A stretch of 64,000 bases of DNA from an uncultured Rubrobacteraceae bacterium (GCA_902806095.1 CADCVF010000024.1:1-64000), one strand, 5' to 3'; shown: positions 49,385-58,662, counted from the stretch's first letter. Translations and numbers: made by a program. The notes: generated from the sequence alone by a model not told the origin.

Positions 49385-50821
49385 ATGAATGGGCCACCTG
49401 GACCGGTCGAGGCGAGTGAGTACCTGGCTTCGCAGCCGCCCGAACTGCGGGTTCCCGATGCTCTGGAGAGAATCAGGTGCAAGATAAGCGAGAGTGGCCG
49501 ACGCCTCGCGGTCCTTGACGACGACCCGACGGGTACACAGACCGTCCACGGCGTTCCCGTTCTGACGACGTGGTCCGTCGAAGACCTGCGGTGGGCGCTG
49601 GAGCAGCCCTCCTCTACGTTCTACATTCTTACCAACTCGCGCAGCTTCCCCGAAGAGGAAGCCGCCGGGATGAACCGGGAGATCTCGGCCAACCTCGCGT
49701 CGGTTGCGGAACGAACCGGCGAAGACTTCGCCATCGTCAGCCGCAGCGACTCCACCCTGCGCGGCTACTACGAGGCCGAGACCGAGGCGCTGCGGAGAGA
49801 TCTCGGGGTGGACTTCGACGGCATCGTCCTTTGCCCCTGCTACATCGAGGCAGGCAGGCTCACCGTGGATGACATCCACTGGGTGCGCCAGGCTGAGAGG
49901 CTCGTGCCAGCGGGAGAGACGGAGTTCGCCAGCGACGCCAGCTTCGGCTACTCTTCCTCGAACCTCGCCGCGTGGGTCGAGGAGAAGACGGCAGGCCGCA
50001 TAAAGGCCTCTGAGGTTTCGAGCGTGGAACTCGCGGACATCAGGGAGGGTGGGCCCGGGCGGGTCGCCGAGGTCCTGCTCGGCGTAAGCGGCGGCAGACC
50101 TGTCGTGGTCAACGCGGCCTCCTACGCCGATATCGAGGTCTTCGTCCTCGGCCTGCTTGACGCGGAGAAGCGGGGCAGGCGCTTCCTTTACCGCACGGGA
50201 CCTTCATTCGTGCGGGTGCGCGGCGGAATCTCAGAGAAGGGACCTCTGGGCGCGGATGAATTGTACGGGCATCGCCCGCGGCGGGGGCACGGGCTCGTGC
50301 TGGTAGGCTCCCACGTCGAGATGACCACGCGACAGTTGGAATACGCGCTCGCCCTCTCAGGCGTTCGGGCAGTCGAGCTCTCTGTGCCGCGGTTGCTCGA
50401 CGCCGGCACGCGGGATGGGGAGTTGGACAGGGTAGCCTCAGAGGTCAACCTGGGGCTGGCCGAGGCCGAGGTCGTCGTGTACACGAGCAGGGAGGTCGTA
50501 CACGGCGGTGCTGGCAGGACGGGGCTCGATGTCGGGGTCTCGGTCTCCGACGCGCTCGTGGAGGTGATGCGGCGGGTGGACAGAAGGTTGCCGCCAGCGT
50601 TCGTGGTGGCCAAGGGCGGCATCACGTCGAGCGACATCGGCACCCGCGGCCTAGGTGTGCGTCGGGCCGAGGTCGCCGGCCAGGTGCTCCCAGGGATAAT
50701 ATCCGTCTGGATCCTGCCTGAGGACAGCGCCTTTCCAGGCCTGCCATACATCATCTTCGCCGGCAATGTAGGCGAGGAAGACTCGCTGGCAAGGGTTATC
50801 GAGATCCTCAGGGAGGGATAG
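49385..50821 (+). CDS. Four-carbon acid sugar kinase family protein
   Basis: A 478-residue kinase of the DUF1537 (OtnK/DtnK) family. LAVLDDDPTGTQTVHGVPV near residue 42 is the N-terminal substrate motif, SRSDSTLRGYY follows, and AKGGITSSDIGTRGLGV near residue 404 is the C-terminal nucleotide motif. Known members phosphorylate D-erythronate, L-threonate or 3-dehydro acids made by a partner dehydrogenase. The partner LtnD-like gene follows directly. The third enzyme of the known pathway, an aldolase or decarboxylase (OtnC-type), is not in the operon. Confidence 0.86.
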   Translation: MNGPPGPVEASEYLASQPPELRVPDALERIRCKISESGRRLAVLDDDPTGTQTVHGVPVLTTWSVEDLRWALEQPSSTFYILTNSRSFPEEEAAGMNREISANLASVAERTGEDFAIVSRSDSTLRGYYEAETEALRRDLGVDFDGIVLCPCYIEAGRLTVDDIHWVRQAERLVPAGETEFASDASFGYSSSNLAAWVEEKTAGRIKASEVSSVELADIREGGPGRVAEVLLGVSGGRPVVVNAASYADIEVFVLGLLDAEKRGRRFLYRTGPSFVRVRGGISEKGPLGADELYGHRPRRGHGLVLVGSHVEMTTRQLEYALALSGVRAVELSVPRLLDAGTRDGELDRVASEVNLGLAEAEVVVYTSREVVHGGAGRTGLDVGVSVSDALVEVMRRVDRRLPPAFVVAKGGITSSDIGTRGLGVRRAEVAGQVLPGIISVWILPEDSAFPGLPYIIFAGNVGEEDSLARVIEILREG

Positions 50822-51724
50822 ATGCGACGCGTCGGATTTATAGGACTCGGGGCTATGGGTGCCCCGATGGCCAGGATGATCGTCTCCGCCGGTTTCGACC
50901 TTTCGGTCTTCGACGTACGCCCCGAGAACGCTGATCCCCTGGTCGAACTGGGGGCCAGGCGCACGGGCTCGCCGCGAGATGCGGCCGAGGGAGCCGAAGC
51001 GCTCGTCCTTATGGTCGTGAACGTGGAGCAGGCCGAAGACGCCCTGTTCGGAGGTGATGGCGCAGCCAAGACCCTGTCTCCGGAGTCCGCAGTCGTGGTC
51101 ATGAGCACCGTCGGACCCGAGGCGGTTCGCGGGATCGAAGGGCGATTGGCCTGTAGCGGGGTAAGGGTGCTCGACGCGCCCGTCAGCGGCGGTGTGGCGC
51201 GGGCCGAGCGTGGAGACCTGCTCATCATGGCGGGCGGTCCTGCTGACCTGTTCGAGGAGGCCCGTTCCTTGCTCGAGGCGATGGGGTCGACGGTCGCACA
51301 TTGCGGCGCGTCGGTGGGAGCCGGGCAATCGGTCAAGCTGGTCAATCAGTTGCTCTGCGGGGTGCACATCGCGGCGGCGGGAGAGGCACTCGCCTACGCC
51401 GAGGCGCTGGGTCTCGATCCCAGGTCGGTGTTCGAGACGATCAGACACGGCGCGGCCAACTCATTCATGCTAGAGGACAGGGGTGAACGGATGCTTGCGC
51501 GTGATTTCGTCCCCGCGAAGAGCGCCCTCGACATCTTCGTCAAGGACATGGGGTTGGTGCTGGATGCCGCGGAGGAGCGAGGCTTTCGGACGCCGCTCGC
51601 CGACGCCGTACACGGGCTATACGAGGCGGGATCCTCGCTCGGTCTCGGCGGGGAGGACGATTCCGGCGTCGTGCGCGTCTTCGAGAGGACGGACCGAGCG
51701 GACTTGGATTCAACGTCGCTGTAG
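50822..51724 (+). CDS. LtnD-like dehydrogenase (3-hydroxyisobutyrate dehydrogenase family)
   Basis: A 300-residue beta-hydroxyacid dehydrogenase. VGFIGLGAMGAPMARM is the NAD(P) motif; LDAPVSGGVARAERGDL near residue 117 is the substrate loop; the catalytic Lys lies in GQSVKLVNQLLCG near residue 165. Family members oxidise L-threonate or D-erythronate at C2. It starts on the base after the kinase stop. Pairing with OtnK-type kinase supports a four-carbon acid sugar pathway. Confidence 0.85.
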   Translation: MRRVGFIGLGAMGAPMARMIVSAGFDLSVFDVRPENADPLVELGARRTGSPRDAAEGAEALVLMVVNVEQAEDALFGGDGAAKTLSPESAVVVMSTVGPEAVRGIEGRLACSGVRVLDAPVSGGVARAERGDLLIMAGGPADLFEEARSLLEAMGSTVAHCGASVGAGQSVKLVNQLLCGVHIAAAGEALAYAEALGLDPRSVFETIRHGAANSFMLEDRGERMLARDFVPAKSALDIFVKDMGLVLDAAEERGFRTPLADAVHGLYEAGSSLGLGGEDDSGVVRVFERTDRADLDSTSL

Positions 51725-51773
51725 GCCCTTCTCAGGAGCAAGAGATTCGCCCTGGATCTAGCTCATTTGTACG

Positions 51774-51884
51774 ATGCAGGTTCTTCGCGAAGAGGCCGCC
51801 TCGAAGGCCGGCGCCGATGCCGCCATATCCAAGAAGACTCCCCTGCCCGACATAATCTCTTCCCTCAGACGGCTAGTAAAATAG
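51774..51884 (+). pseudogene. C-terminal fragment of a response-regulator receiver domain
   Basis: A short frame reads AASKAGADAAISKKTPLPDI and ISSLRRLVK before TAG. The SK pair after GADAAI matches the conserved Lys and C-terminal helix of receiver domains. No phosphoacceptor Asp or N-terminal part is present nearby, so it is a remnant. Confidence 0.45.
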
Positions 51885-51930
51885 GCAACAGGTTTCAGGC
51901 TACAGGCAGCGAGTTCGAGCGAAACCGAGA

Positions 51931-51966
51931 AGCTGACTGGCTGAAATGCTGACAAGCTGATAGCTT
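51931..51966. repeat. Dispersed intergenic repeat, copy 5 (half unit)
   Basis: AGCTGACTGGCTGAAATGCTGACAAG followed by CTGATAGCT is one arm only, with no inverted partner or long hairpin. Confidence 0.7.
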
Positions 51967-52003
51967 ACATTCCTCTTGCAAACTACAGGGAGGTAACAGT
52001 AGC

Positions 52004-52759
52004 ATGGCTTTCTCGGATGAGGTCGCGTGGGTGACGGGGAGCAGCACGGGGATCGGACGCGCCGTCGCCATGGCGCTTGCTGAACAGGGACGCCGGGTGG
52101 TAGTCCACTACAACGCGAGCGAGGACGAGGCACGGGAGGTGGTCGAGGAGGTCGAGATTTCCGGCGGGGAGGCTTCGCTCGTCGGGGGGGATGTCTCTGA
52201 CGCGGACGAGGTCGGGCGGATGGTCGGGGAGATAGAGGAGCGGTTCGGGCGGCTCGACGTCCTGGTCAACAACGCGGGGTCTCTGATCGAACGCAGGACG
52301 CTCGCCGAGATGACCGATGACCTCTGGGATAGGGTGATGGACGTGAACCTGAAGAGCGTCTACCTGGTCTCTCGGGCAGTCTTGCCGATCATGAAGCGTC
52401 AGGGGAGTGGCAGGATCATCAACATGACGTCGATCGCGGCCCGCAACGGCGGCGGTCCTGGTTCGGTCGCCTACGCCACGGCCAAAGGCGGCGTAAGCAC
52501 CCTGACCCGCGCGATGGCCAAGGAACTCGTCTCCGAGAACATCCTGGTCAACGGGGTCGCCCCTGGCGTAATAACCACCCCCTTCCACGACCACTTTACG
52601 CCCCCCGACGTACGCGAGAACCTGAAGAACGCCATCCCTATGGGACGCGAGGGCACCCCCGAGGAGACAGCAGGGGTCGTCGCTTTCCTCGCTTCTCCTG
52701 CCGCCGACTACCTGGTAGGTGAGATCATCGAGGTCAACGGCGGCCAGTTGATGGACTAG
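52004..52759 (+). CDS. SDR family oxidoreductase (FabG-like)
   Basis: A 251-residue classical SDR with VTGSSTGIGRAVAMALAEQG near residue 10, NNAGSLIERR near residue 91, ITSIAA-like region and catalytic YATAKGGVSTLTRA near residue 156; it ends NGGQLMD. It reduces or oxidises a ketone or alcohol with NADP(H). GGGAGGTAA precedes the ATG. It is separated from the four-carbon acid genes by about 280 bases with a remnant and a repeat, so it may be its own unit. Confidence 0.86.
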   Translation: MAFSDEVAWVTGSSTGIGRAVAMALAEQGRRVVVHYNASEDEAREVVEEVEISGGEASLVGGDVSDADEVGRMVGEIEERFGRLDVLVNNAGSLIERRTLAEMTDDLWDRVMDVNLKSVYLVSRAVLPIMKRQGSGRIINMTSIAARNGGGPGSVAYATAKGGVSTLTRAMAKELVSENILVNGVAPGVITTPFHDHFTPPDVRENLKNAIPMGREGTPEETAGVVAFLASPAADYLVGEIIEVNGGQLMD

Positions 52760-52787
52760 TCGCGGAAAAGAGACCAATCGGGCAAGA

Positions 52788-52819
52788 GAAGGGGCCGGGA
52801 GAAGTGACCCGGCCCCTTC
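52788..52819. terminator. Hairpin between convergent genes
   Basis: GAAGGGGCCGGG (52788-52799) pairs with CCCGGCCCCTTC (52808-52819): a 12-bp stem with an 8-base loop, located between two convergent stops. No long T run, so it is a strong but non-classical bidirectional terminator. Confidence 0.65.
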
Positions 52820-52845
52820 CAACTCAGACTATCACCGTTTGGATG

Positions 52846-53187
52846 CTAGTCGTCGTTGGGCTCGTCCTTGTCGTCGGGGCTTTCGACATCTGCTGACGTG
52901 GTGAGGACTTTGAAGTCGCGGTCGAGGTGGACGTCGGCCTGGCTGCCGTCGTCGCTTGTGACCTCGATCTCGTAGTAGCCTTCTTCGTCGCCGACCTCGG
53001 TCCCTGTAACGCTGCCCCCGTCAGTGTGGTCGAGCGCGGCGCTCTTTGCCTTCTCGATGTTGTCTCCGGTCGGCTGAGCCGAGGAGTCGTCACCGGCAGC
53101 ATAAGCCACGCCTGCCCCGACGAGCAGCAACAGCGCGACCACCGCCGCTACCAGCCCCGTCTTTATGTTTAGTGCTCTCGCGTGCAT
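52846..53187 (-). CDS. PepSY-domain secreted or membrane-anchored protein
   Basis: A 113-residue protein with an N-terminal hydrophobic helix (TGLVAAVVALLLLVGAGVAY) that is a signal peptide or anchor, then a single PepSY domain (NIEKAKSAALDHTDG, YYEIEVTSDDGSQADVHLD). The acidic end is SPDDKDEPNDD. AAGGAGGTGA precedes ATG 53187 at good distance. PepSY proteins inhibit proteases or regulate envelope enzymes; specific role unknown. Confidence 0.82.
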   Translation of the reverse strand: MHARALNIKTGLVAAVVALLLLVGAGVAYAAGDDSSAQPTGDNIEKAKSAALDHTDGGSVTGTEVGDEEGYYEIEVTSDDGSQADVHLDRDFKVLTTSADVESPDDKDEPNDD

Positions 53188-53349
53188 TCCTTCACCTCCT
53201 TCTGTCCGATGCTTGGGTAAAGTATAGGTCACGAACCTGAGAGTCGAATGAGAAGCTACGCAGGTCACCCTAACCGTTCGGGGAAACCAGCGCGTCTATT
53301 CGCTTCCACAAGTCGGCCGGTATCGGATGGGTGGCGAGGGAGCCCTTCC

Positions 53350-53979
53350 TCATCCGAGGATCTCTCCTATGCGGGCGGCGACAGCCTCGCCGAGCTTTCC
53401 GTGCGCGCCGGCGTCGAGGTGGATGCCGTCTACCTCGCTCGAGACGATGACCTCGGAGGCGTCGAGGAACTCGCACCCGTGCTGCTCGGCGAAGCGCTCG
53501 TAGTGCCCGACGAACTGCCTGGATTTCTCTTCGGCTCCTTCGAACATCTGCGCCATGTCGGTGAGCGTCGCGACCGCGGGAGGGGAGATCAAAACCACAA
53601 CGGGAGATCCGCCATCAGGCCCGCACCCGCTCCTCATCATCATGTCAGCCAGGCTGGCGGCCCCCTGTGCGATGTCCGAGGCGGAGCTGCCGAAGCGGTC
53701 CTTGAGGTCGTTGGTCCCAAGCATGAGCGTTATGAGGGCAAGCGGGCGGTGCGACTCGAGGCACGCCATCAGGTAAGTCCTGCCGTTCTTGTGATCCCCT
53801 TCTATGGGATCGTTCCTCACCGTCGTTCTGCCAGGCAAGCCCTCCTCGATCACACGATATTCGTGGCCGAGTCTATTTCTGAGCACCCCTGGCCAACGCA
53901 CGTCCTCGGGAAACCGCTCCCCGGTCTCGGGATCCGAGCCCCAGGTGTTCGAGTCCCCGTAACACAGTATGGTTCTCAC
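53350..53979 (-). CDS. SGNH/GDSL-type hydrolase
   Basis: A 209-residue hydrolase. Block I ILCYGDSNTWG carries the catalytic Ser, LMLGTNDLKDRFG is block III with the Asn, and DGIHLDAGAHGKLGEAVA near the end is block V with Asp and His. It probably cleaves an ester or acetyl group, perhaps from a sugar. GTG 53979 follows GAGAGGGGG; longer upstream extension lacks family features. Its stop is followed at once by a 27-codon frame (ATGA overlap, to 53270) that I cannot support as a gene. Confidence 0.82.
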   Translation of the reverse strand: MRTILCYGDSNTWGSDPETGERFPEDVRWPGVLRNRLGHEYRVIEEGLPGRTTVRNDPIEGDHKNGRTYLMACLESHRPLALITLMLGTNDLKDRFGSSASDIAQGAASLADMMMRSGCGPDGGSPVVVLISPPAVATLTDMAQMFEGAEEKSRQFVGHYERFAEQHGCEFLDASEVIVSSEVDGIHLDAGAHGKLGEAVAARIGEILG

Positions 53980-54216
53980 CCTACCCCCTCTCGCTCGAAG
54001 ATACCAAGCTCGTTGTCGGCGTGAGCCGCAGGCCGACCTGGCTATGCACGAAGGAAACACATTGGAGGTTGTCCTACCCGTTTCTTGACCGGAGCAATCC
54101 CGCCGGTTAATGTCCATAGTGGGGTGTTGAGACAGCGTTGATGGCCGCGTGTAGCAGGCGCAGCGGAGAGCATAGATGATCACCGGACGTCGAGCTTTTC
54201 TTCGAGGGGTAAACCG

Positions 54217-56253
54217 ATGAACGAGCGACGGTACAGGCAGGTCCACCTTGACTTCCACACTTCGTCAGACTGCGAGAATGTCGGTGCTGATTTCGACCCC
54301 GAGGTCTTCGCGGAGACGGTAAGGACGGGGCGCGTCGATTCCATGACGGTCTTCGCCAAGTGCCACCACGGCTTCTCTTACTACCCGACGGAGGTGGGCA
54401 CACAGCACCCGAACCTGGCTGTGCCTGATCTCATGGGCGTCCAGATAGAGGCGTTGCACGGGATTGGGGTACGAGCCCCAATCTACGTCAGCATCATGTG
54501 GGACGACCTCGCCGGCGAGAAGGAGCCTGGCTGGGTCGTAGCGCGCAGTGACGGGAGCCTCATGATCCGTCCCCCCCTCTCCAACGAGTCGCCCCTGACA
54601 GGGGGATGGGGATGGACCACGCTCGACGTATCCACCGGATACGGTGACTACCTCGTGGCGCAGACGGAGGAGATCTGCGACCGCTACGATGTGGACGGCT
54701 TCTTCTTCGACATCTGCTTCCCCGTCCCGAATTACTCTCCCTGGGGCCAGGCACGGATGCGGGAGGTCGGGGTCCGCCCTGACGATGAGCAGGCAGTGTT
54801 GCGTTTTGCCGAAGACAAGCTGAAGGGCTTCCTCGAACGGATGAGCGAGGCGGTCCGCGCGAAGGTCCCCGAGGCCACCATCTTCTACAACGGCACGGTC
54901 AACCCGCGGATGTCCCAGACGCTCCCTTACCAGACCCACTTCGAGATAGAGAGCCTGCCTACCTCATCGGGGCTCTGGGGATACCTGCACTACCCCGTAA
55001 TGGCGCGGCAGGCACGTACCTACGGGGTCGACTTCGTCGGGATGACAGGCCGTTTCCACAAAGCCTGGGCTGACTTCGGCGGCCTGAAGACCCGCGACCA
55101 GCTCGACTACGAGTGCGGCACCATCCTCGCCGCAGGGGGTGAGATCTCCGTGGGCGATCAGCTCCACCCGAGAGGCGTCCTCGACCCCGCCGTATACCGC
55201 CTGCTCGAGCATTCCTTCGGCAGGGTGGAGAGACTCGAGCCTTTCCTGCAGGGGACGAAGCCCACAGCTGAGGTGGCGATCCTGTCAGGGTACGAGCCCT
55301 CCTCCCTCGGAAGCATCCCCATGAACGCGCACGTCGCCGACGTAGAAGGAGCCGCGCAACTCTTCCTGGAAGCGGCGATCCAGTTCGATATCATCGATCC
55401 TTCGCACGACTCCTTCGAAGACTACGCAGCCCTCCTGCTCCCTGACGAAACGACAGTGGATGCGCAGCTTCGCGCGAAGCTGGAGAGGTATATGTCGGCC
55501 GGCGGCAGACTTATCCTGGGCGGCACTGCCACCCTCGATGCAGAGACGGGCGAGTTTGGCCTCAGTGGCGTCCCTGTCGCCTACGAGGGGCAGGCCCCGA
55601 CGGTGCCGGCTTACCTGCGGCTCGACGAGACGCTCGCTGGTGAGACCGAACTCGCCACAGACTACGACTACGTGTTCTACGACAGGGCGCACCTGGTCCG
55701 TCCGCTCGAAGGCGCCACGGCGCACGGGCAACTTCGTCGCGCGCTCTTCGACAGGACGTGGGAGCACTTCACGAGCCACGCCCAGGCGCCGGTCGGCGAG
55801 TCGTTGGAATCTCCGCTCGTGGTAAGGGGCGAGGGCGTTCTCTACTTCGCGGCGCCGCTCTTCGGGGCTTACCGCGACCACGACTACTGGGTCTACAGGG
55901 AGATCGCCAGGAACGCGATCCGCGAACTCCTGCCCCGGCCGTTGCTGAGGCTCTCGGGACCAGGATGGGTGGAGGCCACGCTGCACGATCAACCGGCGGG
56001 CGACGACTATCCTGAGCGGCGGATCTTGCACCTCGTCGCCTACCATCCCCGCCGTACGACCCAGCAGATACAGCACGTGGACCAGTCATGGCCGACCTCA
56101 GGGCTCGTCGTCGATGTCCTGACGGGTGGGAGAACGGTCGAGCGCGCATATCTCGCGCCAGAGAATGAACCTCTGGACTTCGACGTGATTGACGGCTACG
56201 CGCGGATAGCGCTGCCGCCGGTCGGGGCGCACGCCGCGGTCGTACTGGAGTAG
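54217..56253 (+). CDS. Glycosidase-like protein (GHL6/beta-galactosidase trimerisation type)
   Basis: A 678-residue protein. The N-terminal half is a TIM-barrel-like domain (RQVHLDFHTS, VDSMTVFAKCHHGFSYYP, VDGFFFDICFP) with Asp and Glu residues at strand ends (FEIESLPTS), as in hypothetical glycosyl hydrolase 6 proteins. The second half (YEPSSLGSIP, LERYMSAGGRLILGG) resembles the beta-galactosidase trimerisation domain. No signal peptide, so it acts inside on short glycosides, possibly fucosides or galactosides. It may feed the sugar-acid genes; this is inference. Confidence 0.75.
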   Translation: MNERRYRQVHLDFHTSSDCENVGADFDPEVFAETVRTGRVDSMTVFAKCHHGFSYYPTEVGTQHPNLAVPDLMGVQIEALHGIGVRAPIYVSIMWDDLAGEKEPGWVVARSDGSLMIRPPLSNESPLTGGWGWTTLDVSTGYGDYLVAQTEEICDRYDVDGFFFDICFPVPNYSPWGQARMREVGVRPDDEQAVLRFAEDKLKGFLERMSEAVRAKVPEATIFYNGTVNPRMSQTLPYQTHFEIESLPTSSGLWGYLHYPVMARQARTYGVDFVGMTGRFHKAWADFGGLKTRDQLDYECGTILAAGGEISVGDQLHPRGVLDPAVYRLLEHSFGRVERLEPFLQGTKPTAEVAILSGYEPSSLGSIPMNAHVADVEGAAQLFLEAAIQFDIIDPSHDSFEDYAALLLPDETTVDAQLRAKLERYMSAGGRLILGGTATLDAETGEFGLSGVPVAYEGQAPTVPAYLRLDETLAGETELATDYDYVFYDRAHLVRPLEGATAHGQLRRALFDRTWEHFTSHAQAPVGESLESPLVVRGEGVLYFAAPLFGAYRDHDYWVYREIARNAIRELLPRPLLRLSGPGWVEATLHDQPAGDDYPERRILHLVAYHPRRTTQQIQHVDQSWPTSGLVVDVLTGGRTVERAYLAPENEPLDFDVIDGYARIALPPVGAHAAVVLE

Positions 56254-56336
56254 AGAAGAGCGGGCCGGGGCACAGCACCGACCCGATAGAAAGCGCAGGT
56301 CAACGTCGCTGACGATCAGGCGATGTTTGAAACGTG

Positions 56337-56366
56337 TTGCACTATCCGATACAGGGGTTGTATCCT
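56337..56366 (+). promoter_or_regulatory. Putative promoter of the BCCT transporter
   Basis: TTGCAC (56337-56342) and TATCCT (56361-56366) are 18 bases apart. A further TACTAT lies at 56369. The transporter starts 63 bases downstream with AAGGAG before it. Confidence 0.35.
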
Positions 56367-56428
56367 AATACTATGGTGTTAGGTTAGTGTAAGCTGGCAA
56401 GTCGAAGGGGAGCAAGAGAAGGAGACCT

Positions 56429-58087
56429 GTGGAACAAAGATCGGCAAGTTCGAGGATTGATCCCACCGTATTCTGGGTTGCAGCAGTTCTTTCGGCGGTG
56501 TTCGTGGCATGGGGGATTCTCTTCACGGACAGTCTGGCCGCCGTCTTCGATACGGTCCTGTGGAGTTTCCTGGTGCCTAATTTCGGCTGGGTGTTCATCC
56601 TGTCGTCCTTCGGCTTCCTGGCCTTCTCGCTCTATCTGGCCTTTTCCAGGTACGGCAAGGTCCGGCTTGGTGGGCAGGACGAGCAGCCGGAGTTCAGTAC
56701 TGTATCGTGGATAGCCATGATGTTCAGCGCGGGGATGGGCATCGGGCTGATGTTCTTCGGGGTTGCCGAGCCTCTCTCCCATATGAGCTCTCCCCCTGGA
56801 GGGACGGCGGAGGCAGGCACCAGGGGCGCCGCGCAGGTAGCGATGGAGTACTCCTACTTCCACTGGGCTTTCCATCCGTGGGCGATCTACGCGGTGATGG
56901 GATTGGCCCTCGCCTACTTCGTCTTCCGCAAGGGGATGCCAAACCTCATCAGCACGGCGTTCTACCCGCTCCTAGGCGACAGGGTCTACGGGCCGATTGG
57001 CAAGACGATAGACATCCTGGCGATCTTCGCCACGCTGTTCGGCTCGGCGACTTCGCTGGGACTCGGCGCCTTGCAGATCAACCAGGGGCTGGAAGCCATG
57101 TTCGGTATCGGCGGGCGAGAGGCGGTCGGACTGGCGATCGTGATCATAGCTATCCTGACGGCGGCGTTCGTCCTCTCGGCCGTCAGCGGGGTGCATCGCG
57201 GTATCCAGTGGATCGCCAACACCAACATGGTCCTTGCCGTGTTCCTGCTGGTGTTCCTGTTCGTCGTGGGGCCGACGGTGTTCATCCTCAACACCTTTAC
57301 CGAGTCGCTCGGCGGTTACATGGCGAACCTGATCCCGATGAGCTTCCGCACGGCAGCCTTCAGCGACGGCGAGTTCGTCACCGGCTGGACGATCTTCTAC
57401 TGGGCGTGGTGGATCTCCTGGGCGCCGTTCGTCGGCACCTTCATCGCCCGCATCTCCCGCGGGCGCACCATCCGCGAATTCGTCCTCGGCGTGATCCTGG
57501 CACCCAGCGTGGTCAGCTTCGTGTGGTTCGCCGTCCTCGGTGGAGCCGCCATTAACCTGCAGCTTTCGGGCGCGGCGAACATCGCCGAGACCGCCGCGAA
57601 CAACCAACCAGCGGCGCTGTTCCTCACCCTGGAGCAGTTCCCGCTGTTCTGGCTGATGGCTGGCATCGCGATCATCCTGGTCGCGCTGTTCTTCGTGAGC
57701 GGGGCCGACGCGGCCTCGATGGTTATGGGCATGCTCTCCTCGAAAGGCAACCTGCATCCCAAGAGTTGGAACATCGTCATCTGGGGCGTCTTCACCGGGG
57801 CGGCGGCGGCGATCTGCCTGCTGGCAGGGGCAATCCAGGGTTCGGTGGACGCTGCTCTTACGGCCTTGCAGGCCGTGGCCATCGCGTCCGCTGCGCCGTT
57901 CGTGGTCATCCTGGTCGGGCTGTGCTTCTCCATCCTGAAAGCGCTGCGCGAGGAGCGGTTGCCTGGCGGGGAACCAGGACGTGAGGCGCCCGAGCCAGGC
58001 AGGGCTATGTCGCGTCCGCAGGGCACCACGGCACCGCAGCAGATGGCAGCGGAAAACCCCGAAGAGCAGCGCGGCAACCGCGGCTAG
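56429..58087 (+). CDS. BCCT family betaine/carnitine/choline transporter
   Basis: A 552-residue transporter with twelve hydrophobic segments. MMFSAGMGIGLMFFGVAEP near residue 97 is the glycine-rich family stretch, and WTIFYWAWWISWAPFVGTF near residue 318 is the signature Trp-rich segment of the substrate site. It takes up glycine betaine, carnitine, choline or dimethylsulfoniopropionate with Na+ or H+. GTG start with AAGGAG upstream. The Pro/Glu-rich C-terminal tail may sense osmolarity. It lies upstream of a demethylation and one-carbon gene set and probably supplies it. Confidence 0.9.
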   Translation: MEQRSASSRIDPTVFWVAAVLSAVFVAWGILFTDSLAAVFDTVLWSFLVPNFGWVFILSSFGFLAFSLYLAFSRYGKVRLGGQDEQPEFSTVSWIAMMFSAGMGIGLMFFGVAEPLSHMSSPPGGTAEAGTRGAAQVAMEYSYFHWAFHPWAIYAVMGLALAYFVFRKGMPNLISTAFYPLLGDRVYGPIGKTIDILAIFATLFGSATSLGLGALQINQGLEAMFGIGGREAVGLAIVIIAILTAAFVLSAVSGVHRGIQWIANTNMVLAVFLLVFLFVVGPTVFILNTFTESLGGYMANLIPMSFRTAAFSDGEFVTGWTIFYWAWWISWAPFVGTFIARISRGRTIREFVLGVILAPSVVSFVWFAVLGGAAINLQLSGAANIAETAANNQPAALFLTLEQFPLFWLMAGIAIILVALFFVSGADAASMVMGMLSSKGNLHPKSWNIVIWGVFTGAAAAICLLAGAIQGSVDAALTALQAVAIASAAPFVVILVGLCFSILKALREERLPGGEPGREAPEPGRAMSRPQGTTAPQQMAAENPEEQRGNRG

Positions 58088-58114
58088 AAAAGCTCCGGGG
58101 ATCTAGAACACGCT

Positions 58115-58158
58115 CGATACGACGGGCGGGTGGCTCAAGCCACCCGCCCGTCGTATCG
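58115..58158. terminator. Long perfect hairpin after the BCCT gene
   Basis: 58115-58135 pairs base for base with 58138-58158, a 21-bp stem with a very small loop. It sits 27 bases after the transporter stop and before the Hsp20 start. No T run follows, but a stem of this strength should block or pause transcription. Confidence 0.7.
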
Positions 58159-58177
58159 AATTACAGAAGGAGGGAAG

Positions 58178-58627
58178 ATGGGCAGGACACGCAACCCATT
58201 TCGGGGGCTCATGGACCACATGAGCGAGATGGCCAGGATGCGGGAGTACGCCGAGGGTGGGGGACAGGAAGACCAGCGGAGAACCCACGCGACAGCCTGG
58301 GTCCCGACAGCCGATATATTCGCCAAGGGCGACGATCTGGTGCTGCGTTGCGAGCTCGCCGGGGTAGAAAGGGAGGATGTCGAAGTCTCCCTCTCCGGCG
58401 GCGTTCTGACCATCGACGGGGAACGCAAGGGCGAACCGGAAGACGTGAGTTACTACGCCAGAGAACGCTATTACGGGCACTTCAGAAGGAGCATAAACCT
58501 GCCGGAAGGTATAAGCGGCAGCAGGATAAGCGCCGACTTCGAGAACGGGTTGCTGGAGGTCACCGTGATGGGCGGGGCAGATCATCCAGAGCCCGAGCGC
58601 ATACAGATCGGGAACCAGTCCAGCTAA
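58178..58627 (+). CDS. Small heat shock protein, Hsp20 family
   Basis: A 149-residue alpha-crystallin domain protein. PTADIFAKGDDLVLRCELAG, VEREDVEVSLSGGVLTIDGE and the terminal FENGLLEVTVMG are in the right order; FRRSINLPEGI is a family landmark. It binds unfolding proteins in an ATP-independent way. ATG 58178 is chosen because AGGAGGG lies directly upstream; a GTG at 58130 is inside the terminator hairpin. Confidence 0.9.
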   Translation: MGRTRNPFRGLMDHMSEMARMREYAEGGGQEDQRRTHATAWVPTADIFAKGDDLVLRCELAGVEREDVEVSLSGGVLTIDGERKGEPEDVSYYARERYYGHFRRSINLPEGISGSRISADFENGLLEVTVMGGADHPEPERIQIGNQSS

Positions 58628-58634
58628 GTAGCAG

Positions 58635-58662
58635 ACCAGGGAAGGCTCGAGCCTTCCCTGGT
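58635..58662. terminator. Palindromic hairpin after hsp20
   Basis: A perfect 28-base palindrome (arms ACCAGGGAAGGCTC and its complement) starts 7 bases after the Hsp20 stop. Likely terminator without a T run. Confidence 0.65.

Noticed and set aside
53270-53353. 27-codon frame overlapping the SGNH hydrolase stop
   Set aside because: It has an ATGA overlap but no recognisable product and is too short to support.
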